From PALSA-505 sp036501145 (GTDB lineage: Bacteria > Actinomycetota > Actinomycetes > Streptosporangiales > Streptosporangiaceae): a DNA stretch of 64,000 nt. Where the stretch lies: positions 1-64,000 of the forward strand of contig DASYAV010000039.1 of assembly GCA_036501145.1 (NCBI GenBank). The letters run 5' to 3'. The stretch's first letter is position 1. The number at the start of each line of letters is the position of its first letter. Position numbers and translations under genes: made by a program. This document shows, in pieces, positions 15,560-24,998 of this stretch. A model generated the notes under the pieces. The model did not search any database. It had not been told where the DNA came from and saw only the letters and a list, made by a program, of their open reading frames with translations.

Positions 15560-16771
15560 TCAGGCGGCCAGGCTGCTGAGCTGTCTCGGGTTCAGCACCT
15601 GGCTCGCGGGCGGGGGGCCGGGTATCCGCACCGTGTTCCACTGGGTGAAGCTCACCGTGCCCTTGCCCGGCTGGCTGAGCTGCAGCAGGTATGGCCGGCC
15701 CCGGGCCGCCACCAGGGCCGTGCCGCCATCGTTCTGCAGCACCCAGGCCGGCGCACCGCCGAGGACGATTGTCCCCCCGAAGCTGATCTTGCGGGCCGGG
15801 GTACCGGTGATGGACCTGGTCAGCTGGGCCATCAGCACCGGCATGCTGAGGCCGGTCAGCCACGGCGCCTGCGCGCTCGTCCGCACGTACTTGCCACAGA
15901 CCAGCTGGCACGCGCTGGCGGGCGCGTGATTCTGCCGCAGGAACGCGGCGTTGAGCCGCAGGTACGCGCTGCCCCCGGTGATCAGCACGGTGACGTCACC
16001 GCCGTTCTCGGAGATCTGCCCTGAGCTGCCGCCGGAGCGGGTCATGCCGAGGTCCAGGCGCATCGTCTTGCCCCGGTAGGGGGCTGAGCCGCTCAGATGC
16101 ACGCCGCGCGCGTTGCGCATAGCGGCGGCGATGGCCTTGAGCAGGACCGGCATCGCCGGCGGGCGGGGCGCACCGGTGGCGGCCAGGCCCGGCTGGCAGC
16201 GTTCGGCGCTCTGGCTGGGCACGGTGGCCACCGACACACCGGTGATGGCCCAGTGCCCACGCAGCAGGCCCATCCGCCAGGTCTCGGACACGTAGTCCTG
16301 CTGTGGTGACGTGGCCAGGGCCTGGTCGACCTGCCCGGTGCGCGGGTTCTGCTGGCGGAACCTGCTGGCGTCGTCGCAGGTGGAGATCACCGCCCGGGAT
16401 CCGCCGATCGAGGCGACCTGGGTCATGAACAGCCGGTCGGTCCCGGCCGGCACCACATCGCGCGCCTGCTCGCCGCGCAGGGAGCCGGTGAGGTTGCTGA
16501 GCGCCTGGCCGGTCACGTAGTCCCGCACGGGCGCCACCAGCCGGGAGGCGGTCTGCGACCGGTCCCACAGGACCACGCCCGCGCGGAAACGCTGCACGGC
16601 CGTGGCCCGGGCCGGGTCGGCCGGCAGAGCGTCGTCGAACGCCTGGGTGAAGGCACCCATGCGGACGGTCTCGGGGCCGCCGGGCACGCCTATCCCGGTC
16701 GCTCCCGAGCCGCACGCCGCCAGCACGAGACCACAGATGGCCGCGGTCGCGGCAACCCCGAGTGCCCTCAT
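15560..16771 (-). CDS. Secreted lipoprotein with LppX/LprG-like C-terminal half
   Basis: 403 residues from ATG 16771. A lipoprotein signal ends in LVLAACGSG, with the lipid-accepting Cys at about residue 20. The N-terminal half (FTQAFDDALPADPARATAV ... RLVAPVRDYVTGQ) is unassigned. From about 215 the pattern MRNARGVHLSGSAPYRGKTMRLDLGMTRSGGSSGQI resembles mycobacterial LppX/LprAFG lipid-carrier lipoproteins, and includes VTVLITGGSAYLRLNAAF. It would sit on the outer face of the membrane. It is convergent with the GH9 gene, 35 bases apart. Family moderately sure; cargo unknown. Confidence 0.75.
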   Translation of the reverse strand: MRALGVAATAAICGLVLAACGSGATGIGVPGGPETVRMGAFTQAFDDALPADPARATAVQRFRAGVVLWDRSQTASRLVAPVRDYVTGQALSNLTGSLRGEQARDVVPAGTDRLFMTQVASIGGSRAVISTCDDASRFRQQNPRTGQVDQALATSPQQDYVSETWRMGLLRGHWAITGVSVATVPSQSAERCQPGLAATGAPRPPAMPVLLKAIAAAMRNARGVHLSGSAPYRGKTMRLDLGMTRSGGSSGQISENGGDVTVLITGGSAYLRLNAAFLRQNHAPASACQLVCGKYVRTSAQAPWLTGLSMPVLMAQLTRSITGTPARKISFGGTIVLGGAPAWVLQNDGGTALVAARGRPYLLQLSQPGKGTVSFTQWNTVRIPGPPPASQVLNPRQLSSLAA

Positions 16772-16875
16772 CCGCCCCTCCCCCGCCGATCAGGCTGATA
16801 GCTGCTGAATGAAGACGCCGAGCTGGACCATGCGGTTGTCGTGCCGGGCCGGCGAGGCGGCCCGGCACAAGCAGA

Positions 16876-16942
16876 AGGACCGGGCGCCCGGTCCTGGGTG
16901 GGCGCCCGGTCCTGCCCGGGCCCACCTGGTGGTGGGCCCGGG
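16876..16942 (-). terminator. Tandem palindromes downstream of the S53 gene
   Basis: A 12-base stem CCCGGGCCCACC with the loop TGGT (16915-16942) lies 7 bases after the S53 stop. A 20-base perfect palindrome, AGGACCGGGC and its complement (16876-16895), comes next. Together they form a strong terminator for the leftward gene. Confidence 0.75.
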
Positions 16943-16948
16943 GTCTTG

Positions 16949-19900
16949 CTAACCGGTCTTGCTCAGCGCGAAGTTCACCGTGTCGGGAACACCCGAGATG
17001 AGCTTCGTCACCTTCGAAACCGGCTGGTACTTCGGCGCAGCCGCGATGATCTGCAGCGGGTTGTAACCCCGGTTGAGCCACAGCTGGTAGTTACCCGAGC
17101 TGTCGGTCGTCAGGGTGTACGACACCGCACCGCAGGTGCCGGTGCTCGTGTCGTACTGCGTGCAGATCTGCACCGTCGCCCCGGCGATCGGGTTGCCGGT
17201 GCTCGCGTCGGTCACCGTGCCCGTCACCTTGCTCCAGGTGGACGGCGGGTTCACCTGCATGGCGACACTGATGGGCTGGATCTGGTAGGGAGTGTCGGTC
17301 TGCACCCCGAGCTGGGCGGTGTAGCTGCCAGGCTGGCTGACGGCGGACGAATCCAGCGTCACGGCCACGGTCTGCGACTGACCCGGGTTCAGGGTGAACT
17401 TGCTGCTGCTCGTGGACAACCACGGGATGGTCTCACTCCCGCACTGGTCGTACCCGGGCAGCACCTCGGCGAACGGCTGCTCGTTGAAGCTACCGGTCGA
17501 ACCGCCGACCTGGTAGATCCCGCAGCTCCCGCCGCCTCGGTACTCGGCGTTGTTGGCGTTGGGCAGCGCGGTCCAGGAGTCGCTGGACGGGTCGTAGGCG
17601 ATCGCCTGGTTGGTGACCGTCGCGCTGTTCGCCGTCACACCACCGGCCATCTGCAGCTGGTCGCCCGACCCGCTGTAGACCATGCCCCAGTCGTCGTAAG
17701 GCATGTTCGCGCCCTGCGACCAGCTGTCGGTGGATGGGTTGTAGATGTAGGTGGAGTTGAGCGAGGCGTTCGTGTCGGCGTCGATGCCGCCGGCGCAGGC
17801 GATCTCGCTGCTGACCCCGGCGCAGCCGAGGAACGCGGCCACCGTCGGGTAGTTGGCCAGCTGGGTCCAGGAGTTGCTGCCCGGGTCGTAGCTGAACGCA
17901 GCGTCCGACGTCGGTGCGCAGTTTCCTGTGGTGCAGCCGCCGACCACGTACAGCTTCCCGTTCAGGGTGGTGACGGCGGGCGCGCTGACTGCCGTCGGCA
18001 GGCTGGCCATCGTCGACCACGAGTTACTGGACGGGTCGTAGGCGTACAGGTTGGTGCTGGCACTGCCGGAGGCGTCCCAGCCGCCGACGGTGTAGAACGT
18101 CCCGTTCAGGAACGCCCCGCCCGCCGCGTTCATCGCCTGCGGCAGCGGAGCAATGGCACTCCACGCCTGGTTTGACGCGTTGTAGACGAATGCGTCGCTG
18201 GTGTTGGAGATCCCCTGGTCGACGTCACCGCCTGCGGAATAGACGTTGCCGGTGCCGGGGTCGTAACCGACCGCGTTGTCCATGATCGCCTCTGGGTAGT
18301 CGGCGATCGAAGCCCACGGGGTGTCCGACGGTGACGCCGGGCGCAGCCGGATCCCTGGCGCTCTCGCTTGGCCACCGGCCGTGCTCTGCTTGGCCGTGGA
18401 CTTGCGCACGGCCCGGTCCGCCGGGCTGAAGTGGCCCTTGATCTTCTCCAGCGGCGCACCCTTGAGCGCAGCCTTGTCACCGGGCTTGACGCCCATCGGG
18501 GTGAACCCGCTGCCCTGGGGGTTGAGCTGGACCTGCACCGGCTGGGTGCCGGTGTCGGTGAACTTGACCTTGCCCGTCTTGGCGGCGCCCAGCGTCTGGG
18601 TCACCGACAGGCTGCCGGTACTCAGCGACAGGTTGCCGGCCTGCAGGGACCAGTCCTGGTGGGTCACCGCGTTGTTGGCGACGGCGACCGTCTGGGTGGA
18701 CGGCTTGTAGTTGCCATCGCTGGCGGTGTACTGGCTGCTGCCCGGCGAGGCGAACATCCAGTAGAACCCGTTCGCCAGGCTGGGGTCGGCCGGGTTGGCC
18801 GCCGACACGCCGGTCTGGCCGGCCGCGTTGGTGACCTGCACGCCGTTGACCGGCTTGCCGGTGTTGTTGTCGGTCGCGACACCGGCCACGATGCCGCCCG
18901 GGAGAGGCGCACACTTCTGGTTGCCGATGAACACGTTGTCCACCGACCACCAGAAACCGAAGTCCTCGTTCTGCGTGTAGTGGAACCGCACCTGCACGTC
19001 GGCCTGGTTGGCCGCCTGCGGGATCTGGATGCTGACCGGGCCGTCGATGTAGTTGTCGGTCTGCTCCCAGACGTTGGACCAGGTCTGGCCGCCGTCCAGG
19101 CTCAGGTCCACATCCGCGACCTGGTCGTAGTAGCCCTCGTACTCGGTGTCGAAGTTGATCACCGGCGTGGCATCGTTGGACAGGTTCTCCACCGGGGACA
19201 CCAGCGAGGCGTCCTGGTTGGTGCCATAGCCGTACTCCAGCGAGTCGATGACGGCGAAGCTGGAGTCACCACCGGCCGGCGGCGTCCGCTCACCCGGGTT
19301 GCTGAAGTTCCAGTCCTGGCCGTTGCCCTCGTTGTCCACGTTGGTCCAGCCGTCCTGCGTGGTGCTGCCGGACCAGCCGGTGAAGCCCTCCGTGGAGCCG
19401 TTGTACTTGAAGGCATAACCGGATGCGGTGCAGCCGGCGTTGTCCACGGTGGCCTTGAAATTCTTCGTCTTGTCGGCGGCGAGCATCTTCACCGACGCGT
19501 TGATGGTGTTGTAGCCCGGGTACACCGGGTTGACCGTCAGCGAGTAGGTGCCGTTGTCCGGCAGGGTGACGCTGTACTGCCCGGTGTAGGGGTTGGTGTA
19601 CACCGCCCCGCCGGGGTAACCGCTGACGCTGATCGAGGCGTACAGCGGGTACGTGTGCCCGGACCCGTCGGTGATGGTGCCCGTCAGGGTGTGGCTGGGC
19701 ACGCTCGCCAGTGCGAAGTTCTGCGTCGTGGTGCTGCCGGTGGTGATGGTGACACCGGACGCGGTGAGCTTCTTGTAGCCGAACGCCTCGGCGGTCACGC
19801 TGTACGTGCCGTCCGGGACGGTCACCGAGTAGTCGCCCGAGGAGTCCGTCGTGGCCGTGTACCCGCTGCCCGCGGATACGGTCGCGCCGGCCAGCCCGGT

Positions 19901-21295
19901 GCCTGTCTTGCTGGTCACCTTGCCGGCCAGCACGCCGGATGGCGCGCCCTGGAAGGCGGTCACCCCGTTCGGGGTACCCAGGCCGGTCGGGCCGTCATAG
20001 CCGGGCCCCGCCGTGCAGAAGTAAGCAGGGGTGCACGAGCCGTTGGACCCTGAGGTGACGTCGTTCAGCGCCGAGGTGTGCGAGTACAGGTAGGAAGCCG
20101 GGACGGTCCCGGAGACCGGGGTGCCGGCCAGCGCGTAGGTGGCGGAGATGATCGGGGTGGCCACGCTGGTGCCGCCCTCCTCGGCCCAGCCGCCGTCGCT
20201 GTAGCTGTCGTAGATGGCCACACCGGTGGCCGGGTCGCCGACCGCGGACACGTCGTTGGTCATCCGGTTGGTGCAGCCGGTGTCCGTCTGCCAGGCCGGC
20301 TTGGTCTCATACAGCGAGCAGCCCGATCCGGTGGCCTGCGGGTCCGGGCTCCAGGTCGTCTCATCCCAGCCGCGCGGCACGCTGGAGTCCTTGGTCAGCG
20401 CGGTCCCGCCGACCGAGGTCACGTACTGCGAGGTTGCCGGGAAGCTCGGGGAACTGCATCCCTCCTCGTTGTTGTCGTAGCCGTAGTCACCCGACGCCAC
20501 GCTGATCGCCACGCCCGGGTGGTTGAAGTAGGTGTCGTCAGTTGTCTCACCGGAGTACTCACACTCGCCCCACGAGTTGGACACGAAGTCGGCCAGCCCG
20601 GCCGCGGTGTCCTCGGCGGTGTAGAGGTCGGTGTTTTGCGGGCTGTTGCCCTCGACCAGGTCGATATGGCAAAGCGGGCAGATGGCGCTGACCATGTCGA
20701 CGTCGAGGGACTCCTCGATGTCCCACCCGGTCCCGGCGGCCGCCGGTGGCAGCGGGCTGGCCTGCCCGTCCTGGTTGAGCTTCTGGAAGCAGCCGTTGGC
20801 GGTGTCGCACACCGGCAGGCCGTACTGCGCCCGGTAGACCTGCAGGTCGGCCTCGGCGGTCGGGTCGTCGTAGGCGTCCACGATCGCCACCGTCTGGCCG
20901 CTGCCGGCCGAGCCCGAGGGCAGATTGTAGGCGCTCTGCAGGTCCGAGGGGCCGTACCCGGACGGGGTCGCGTCCGGGTGGATGCCCTTGTAGGACTTCA
21001 CGTTGGTGCGCTGCAGCGCCATGCAGGTGGCCTCACCCACGTGCATGGCCTTGCACACCACGCGCGCGTCCGTCGCCTTCGTCGCGTTGATCGCTCCGGC
21101 GGCCTTCAGCTTGGACGTCGCCTTGTGGGCGGCGCTGCGCGACACCGGGCCGCTGTGCGACGCGTGACTGCTGTGCGTGTGGCCAACCGTGGCCGCCTGC
21201 GCCGGCACGCTGCCTGCGAACATGGTCCCGGCCAGGGTCAACACTCCCGCCGCGGCCGACACATACCTGACCGCGCGGCGGAACCTTCCGCTCAT
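16949..21295 (-). CDS. Giant secreted S53 (sedolisin) peptidase with Kelch and regulatory-like repeats
   Basis: 1448 residues from ATG 21295, which has GGAGG nine bases upstream; the longer open frame has no RBS. The signal peptide ends SVPAQAAT. The S53 catalytic domain follows without a large pro-domain: IEESLDVDM (Glu/Asp pair), VASGDYGYD (oxyanion Asp) and EEGGTSVATP (Ser). Then come two CarboxypepD_reg-like repeats (from GVLAGKVTSKTGTG), a jelly-roll-like segment with FAVIDSLEYGYGT and a third regulatory-like repeat. A Kelch propeller of at least five blades (YAYDPSSNSWSTMASLP, LYVVGG) and a last regulatory repeat complete the protein. S53 enzymes act at acid pH outside the cell. The Kelch part may bind polysaccharide or protein. 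It has paralogues at 58895 and 62317. Confidence 0.92.
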   Translation of the reverse strand: MSGRFRRAVRYVSAAAGVLTLAGTMFAGSVPAQAATVGHTHSSHASHSGPVSRSAAHKATSKLKAAGAINATKATDARVVCKAMHVGEATCMALQRTNVKSYKGIHPDATPSGYGPSDLQSAYNLPSGSAGSGQTVAIVDAYDDPTAEADLQVYRAQYGLPVCDTANGCFQKLNQDGQASPLPPAAAGTGWDIEESLDVDMVSAICPLCHIDLVEGNSPQNTDLYTAEDTAAGLADFVSNSWGECEYSGETTDDTYFNHPGVAISVASGDYGYDNNEEGCSSPSFPATSQYVTSVGGTALTKDSSVPRGWDETTWSPDPQATGSGCSLYETKPAWQTDTGCTNRMTNDVSAVGDPATGVAIYDSYSDGGWAEEGGTSVATPIISATYALAGTPVSGTVPASYLYSHTSALNDVTSGSNGSCTPAYFCTAGPGYDGPTGLGTPNGVTAFQGAPSGVLAGKVTSKTGTGLAGATVSAGSGYTATTDSSGDYSVTVPDGTYSVTAEAFGYKKLTASGVTITTGSTTTQNFALASVPSHTLTGTITDGSGHTYPLYASISVSGYPGGAVYTNPYTGQYSVTLPDNGTYSLTVNPVYPGYNTINASVKMLAADKTKNFKATVDNAGCTASGYAFKYNGSTEGFTGWSGSTTQDGWTNVDNEGNGQDWNFSNPGERTPPAGGDSSFAVIDSLEYGYGTNQDASLVSPVENLSNDATPVINFDTEYEGYYDQVADVDLSLDGGQTWSNVWEQTDNYIDGPVSIQIPQAANQADVQVRFHYTQNEDFGFWWSVDNVFIGNQKCAPLPGGIVAGVATDNNTGKPVNGVQVTNAAGQTGVSAANPADPSLANGFYWMFASPGSSQYTASDGNYKPSTQTVAVANNAVTHQDWSLQAGNLSLSTGSLSVTQTLGAAKTGKVKFTDTGTQPVQVQLNPQGSGFTPMGVKPGDKAALKGAPLEKIKGHFSPADRAVRKSTAKQSTAGGQARAPGIRLRPASPSDTPWASIADYPEAIMDNAVGYDPGTGNVYSAGGDVDQGISNTSDAFVYNASNQAWSAIAPLPQAMNAAGGAFLNGTFYTVGGWDASGSASTNLYAYDPSSNSWSTMASLPTAVSAPAVTTLNGKLYVVGGCTTGNCAPTSDAAFSYDPGSNSWTQLANYPTVAAFLGCAGVSSEIACAGGIDADTNASLNSTYIYNPSTDSWSQGANMPYDDWGMVYSGSGDQLQMAGGVTANSATVTNQAIAYDPSSDSWTALPNANNAEYRGGGSCGIYQVGGSTGSFNEQPFAEVLPGYDQCGSETIPWLSTSSSKFTLNPGQSQTVAVTLDSSAVSQPGSYTAQLGVQTDTPYQIQPISVAMQVNPPSTWSKVTGTVTDASTGNPIAGATVQICTQYDTSTGTCGAVSYTLTTDSSGNYQLWLNRGYNPLQIIAAAPKYQPVSKVTKLISGVPDTVNFALSKTG

Positions 21296-21535
21296 TCTCG
21301 CCAACCTCCGTGAACCTCGCTGGGTCGCGGCCATGGGCCCCTTTGCCCTGGCCGTGCTGTCCGGGGTCGTCGGGTCACTGATGCACCTCTTTCTGACGGG
21401 TACCTGGAAGCACCCGCATAGGCGGACGACTTCCCAAGCGTCCGCCAGGTGCCCGATGGCAGCCATCGGGCAAAGTACCTAATTTGGCTACTTCATTACC
21501 TATGAACCGGCCATGACCTGCGCCCTGGCCGCTGG

Positions 21536-24475
21536 TCAGCTGGCCGGGGCCTCGGCGGCCAGGCCGGTTTCCAGTGCGCGCGCCGCGAGGGCGGCACGGT
21601 TGGACACGTTGAGCTTGCGCATGGCGGAATACACGTGGCAGGCCACGGTCTTCGGGGACAGGAAAAGCGCCTCGGCGATCTGCCGGTTGGTCCGGCCGCC
21701 CAGCACCAGCCGGACCACGTCGATCTCCCGGGGGGACAGCTGGGCGCCGTAACTGCGCCGCCCGCCCAGCCACGGCCGCTTGGCCGGCACCCCGTGCTCG
21801 TTGAGCGTGCGGATGACCCGCATGGCGTCGCTGCGGGCGCCGAGGCCGGACAGCCCGTCGAGCACGCCGGGCAGGATGTCCAGCGCGGCCGGCCGGTCAC
21901 CGGCGGCGAGCAGGCAGCACGCCTGCCGCTCCCGGGCCAGCAGCACCTGGTAGGGCCGGGGCGGCAGCTGCCACTGCGCCGCTGCGCGGCCGAACGTCTG
22001 GGCGGCCCGGTCGTGCTCGCCACGGCCTCCGGCCACCAGCGCCTCGCAGACCAGCAGGGCGGCCCGTGGCGCCGGGGCGGCCCGGCCGCGCAGGCCGTGG
22101 GCGAACTCCGCGGTGAGCGCGGCGGCCCTGGCGGGCCGGCCGGCCGCGAGCAGTGCCTCCACCCGGGCGGGCACGATGTCGGTGGCCCACACCCAGATGC
22201 CCTTCCTGGCGATGATCTCGACCGGTTCGCCGGTGAGCCGCAGCGCCTCCTCGGCGCGGCCGTCGGCCAGCCGGAGCCGGGCCAGCGCCGCGGCGGGCTC
22301 GATGAACGAGTCCACGGCGGCCCGCTGCTGGGCCTCCTTCAGCACCAGCTGCAGATCCCGCGCGGCCCTGGCGTGCTCGCCGGTGGCGGTGTGCAGCAGC
22401 CCGCGGACCAAAATCGCCTCCAGCCTGCCCAGCGGGTGCAGGTCCGGCTGGTTGGCCAGGGCGGTGGCCCGCCGGGCGAGCCCGGCCCACTCCCCGGCCA
22501 GCCAGTCCAGGTGGGCCAGCGTCGCCATGATCACGTCCCGGTAGAGCCAGTACCCGTGCGCTTCGGCGAGCTCCAGGCCCCGGGTCAGGCGGTGCCTGGC
22601 CTCGGCGTCACGGCCCCAGCACTTCATGGCGATGTCGCCGATGTTCAGGTGGGTCTTGACGATGTGCTGGCGCTCGGCCGGGCTGGCCGCGTCGGCAGGG
22701 ATCTGGGCAGCCACACTCCAGCCGTCGTCATCGCCGAGCATGAGCAGCGCGCTGGCCCGCTCCCCGGTCAGGTTGAGCCGGTCGGCGGGGGCCATCGACG
22801 TGGACAGGTCACCGGCCCGGTCCAGCCACTGGCGGTGCATCGAGGCCGGCCAGCTGACGTCCTGCGGCCAGCCGAGCAGGATCGCGGCGCGGGCGGCCTC
22901 GACGCGGTCGTGGCGCAGGTGCGGGATGGCCTTCTCCAGTTCCGCCCGGGCCGCCTCCCGGTCGCCCAGCACGAGCAGGACCCGGCCGAGCAGCGTGCGG
23001 GCGTCCGCCTCGTCGGCCGGGTCGGGCACGCCGCCCTCCAGTACCCCGCGCAGCGTGCGGGCCAGGTCGTGGAACGGTTCCTGCCCGGTCAGCGAGGCGA
23101 ACGGCATCTTCTTGATCAGCCGTACCACCGGCCGGACCGGCAGATCCGCGTTGGCCAGCATGTCGTGCAGCAGCCCGCTGGCGGTGGTCTCGTCGCCCGC
23201 GGCCAGCGCCAGGTCGGCGGCTTCCTCGGCGTACCGGCACCACTGCGCGGGCTCGTCGGCCTCACGGAAGTGCCGGGTGAGCTGGGCTACCGGCGGGCAC
23301 GGGCGGCGCTCGAGGGCGTGGCCTGCCCGCAGGTGCAGCCGGCGGCGCTCCGGCGGGCTCATCGCCTCGTACACCGCCTGGGCGGCCAGCCCGTGCCGGA
23401 ACGACATCATGCCCAGCTCGTCCTCGGCGAGCAGCCCGCAGCGGAGCACCTCGGCCAGGGCGGCACTGGTGCGGCCGGCCGGCAGCCCGGCGACCGCGCG
23501 CAGCGTCGGCTCGCCGACCGGGTCGGTGAGCACGGCCGCCGCGTCCAGCAGGGCACGCGCGTCCGGGCTCAGCCGCCTGCAGCGCTCCAGCACCCCGTCG
23601 CGGATGGTGATCGGGACGGCGATCTCGGGCTGGCTGCGGCGGACCCCCTCGCCGCCGTGCGTGGTGAGGTCGGACCTGTCGTGCATCAGCCGGACCAGTT
23701 CCTCGACGGCGAGCGGAACGCCGTCGGTGCGCTCGTGCAGGAAGGCCGCGAGCCCGCCGGAGATGCCGCTGTCGGACAGCATCGAGGCGGCCAGGCTGGC
23801 CGTCTCGGTGACCGCGAGCGGGTGCAGCACCAGCCGCAGCCCGGCCTCGCCGACGGCCAGCCGGGAGGACAGCCGGGGCAGCAGGGAGTCGTCGGGCAGG
23901 TCTTCGGGGCGGCAGGTCACCACGAGGCTGGGCCGGGCCTGCTGGGCCCGCAGGAACAGCAGGAACTCCAGGGTGGCGTCGTCGGCCCAGTGCACGTCCT
24001 CGACGACCAGCAGCGCCACCCGCAGGCCGGCCAGCAGTTCGCTCAGTGCGCTGAACAGCCGGTGCCGGGCCGCGGTCGCGTCGTCGAGTGGTTCGGGGGC
24101 CGGCGGCAGGTCGGCCACCCATTCGGGGAACAGCGGGCGGAGCGCCCCGGCGAGCGCGGTCAGCCGCAGGCCGCGCACGCTCCCGGTGACCTGGCGCAGC
24201 GCGTCCACCACCGGGCCCAGCGTGCACGGCTGGCGGAGCGGCGGGCAGGTGGACAGCAGGATCGTGCGCCGCCGGACCGACCGCCGGCCGAGTACCTCCT
24301 GGAGCAGCCGTGTCTTGCCGATGCCTGCTTCGCCCTCGACCAGGACCACGGCCGACGGCCCGGTCAGTGCATCTTCGAGGGCGGCGGCCTCCTCCTCCCG
24401 GCCCACGAAGGCGGGCGCGGAGATCACTGGCAGGTTGATGACGGCCTTGCTGGCGGCAGTTGCGGGCCCGGTCAA
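21536..24475 (-). CDS. Large LuxR-family ATPase regulator (LAL)
   Basis: 979 residues. I start it at TTG 24475, which has AGAGGAG 6 bases upstream; the frame remains open to 24697 without a better site. The N-terminus FVGREEEAAALEDAL leads to a Walker A GEAGIGKTRLL (about 47-57) and a Walker B-like LLVVEDVHWADD, the AAA/STAND ATPase of LAL regulators. A long TPR-like helical middle follows, then a C-terminal LuxR helix-turn-helix (LSPREIDVVRLVLGGRTNRQIAEALFLSPKTVACHV). LALs control secondary metabolism or sugar use. The gene lies between two secreted-peptidase/pirin units and faces no obvious pathway, so its target is unknown. Confidence 0.92.
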   Translation of the reverse strand: MTGPATAASKAVINLPVISAPAFVGREEEAAALEDALTGPSAVVLVEGEAGIGKTRLLQEVLGRRSVRRRTILLSTCPPLRQPCTLGPVVDALRQVTGSVRGLRLTALAGALRPLFPEWVADLPPAPEPLDDATAARHRLFSALSELLAGLRVALLVVEDVHWADDATLEFLLFLRAQQARPSLVVTCRPEDLPDDSLLPRLSSRLAVGEAGLRLVLHPLAVTETASLAASMLSDSGISGGLAAFLHERTDGVPLAVEELVRLMHDRSDLTTHGGEGVRRSQPEIAVPITIRDGVLERCRRLSPDARALLDAAAVLTDPVGEPTLRAVAGLPAGRTSAALAEVLRCGLLAEDELGMMSFRHGLAAQAVYEAMSPPERRRLHLRAGHALERRPCPPVAQLTRHFREADEPAQWCRYAEEAADLALAAGDETTASGLLHDMLANADLPVRPVVRLIKKMPFASLTGQEPFHDLARTLRGVLEGGVPDPADEADARTLLGRVLLVLGDREAARAELEKAIPHLRHDRVEAARAAILLGWPQDVSWPASMHRQWLDRAGDLSTSMAPADRLNLTGERASALLMLGDDDGWSVAAQIPADAASPAERQHIVKTHLNIGDIAMKCWGRDAEARHRLTRGLELAEAHGYWLYRDVIMATLAHLDWLAGEWAGLARRATALANQPDLHPLGRLEAILVRGLLHTATGEHARAARDLQLVLKEAQQRAAVDSFIEPAAALARLRLADGRAEEALRLTGEPVEIIARKGIWVWATDIVPARVEALLAAGRPARAAALTAEFAHGLRGRAAPAPRAALLVCEALVAGGRGEHDRAAQTFGRAAAQWQLPPRPYQVLLARERQACCLLAAGDRPAALDILPGVLDGLSGLGARSDAMRVIRTLNEHGVPAKRPWLGGRRSYGAQLSPREIDVVRLVLGGRTNRQIAEALFLSPKTVACHVYSAMRKLNVSNRAALAARALETGLAAEAPAS

Positions 24476-24998
24476 AATCCGCTCCTCTGACTCGACTGAC
24501 TCGCCGTGTGTGCGCGCTGTCTGCCCGCGCCTGGTCAGGTCGTCGTGGCGCGGCTGCCCCCGTGGCAGATGTGGGTCAGGTGTGAAACGCCGGGCCCAAG
24601 GAAGGGGGGAGGGGAGGCGGGTGGGGCGGGGCGCTGCGGCACCCGCGTCGGGTCGGACGCGGCGTCCAGGCTGGAGGCATACGGTTCCTCCGGGCAAGCG
24701 GGGGCACGGCCGGAACTCCGGCTGCGCTCGACGGTGCAGGACCGAGCTGGACGCCGCGGGGAAACGTCAGCCCTGTGGGGAGATTACGCGCGGGATACTC
24801 CCAGTCTCAATGCGCAACCGTGGCATATCTGCGCTAATGACGTGAATATGCCACGGCGAGGCGGCGCCGTCCGTACTGGTATCACGAAAGTATTTCGCAC
24901 GCGGAATGTTGTAGTGTCAACTACTGTTCAGGTGGGTGAGTGGGAAGATGGTCTGGCAGGTGGTGCCGGCCATGACAGCCCTGCTGAAGGAGGCAGCC
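24476..24998. promoter_or_regulatory. Divergent control region with three inverted repeats
   Basis: A 520-base region between the LAL and pirin genes. It becomes AT-rich from about 24780. Three inverted repeats stand before the pirin gene: CGTGGCATAT / ATATGCCACG (24819-24855, 17-base spacer), CGAAA-GTA-TTTCG (24885-24897) and GTAGT-GTCA-ACTAC (24911-24924). The last is about 75 bases before the pirin ATG and suits an operator. No gene is recognised within it. Confidence 0.55.

Noticed and set aside
13506..15911. 801-codon open frame antisense to the GH9 gene
   Set aside because: Typical high-GC shadow: Arg/Gly/Val-rich, no RBS or domain, fully opposite a clear GH9 protein.
18368..20053. 561-codon frame antisense to the large S53 gene
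   Set aside because: Low-complexity Val/Gly/Arg composition and no motif; the S53 frame is certain.
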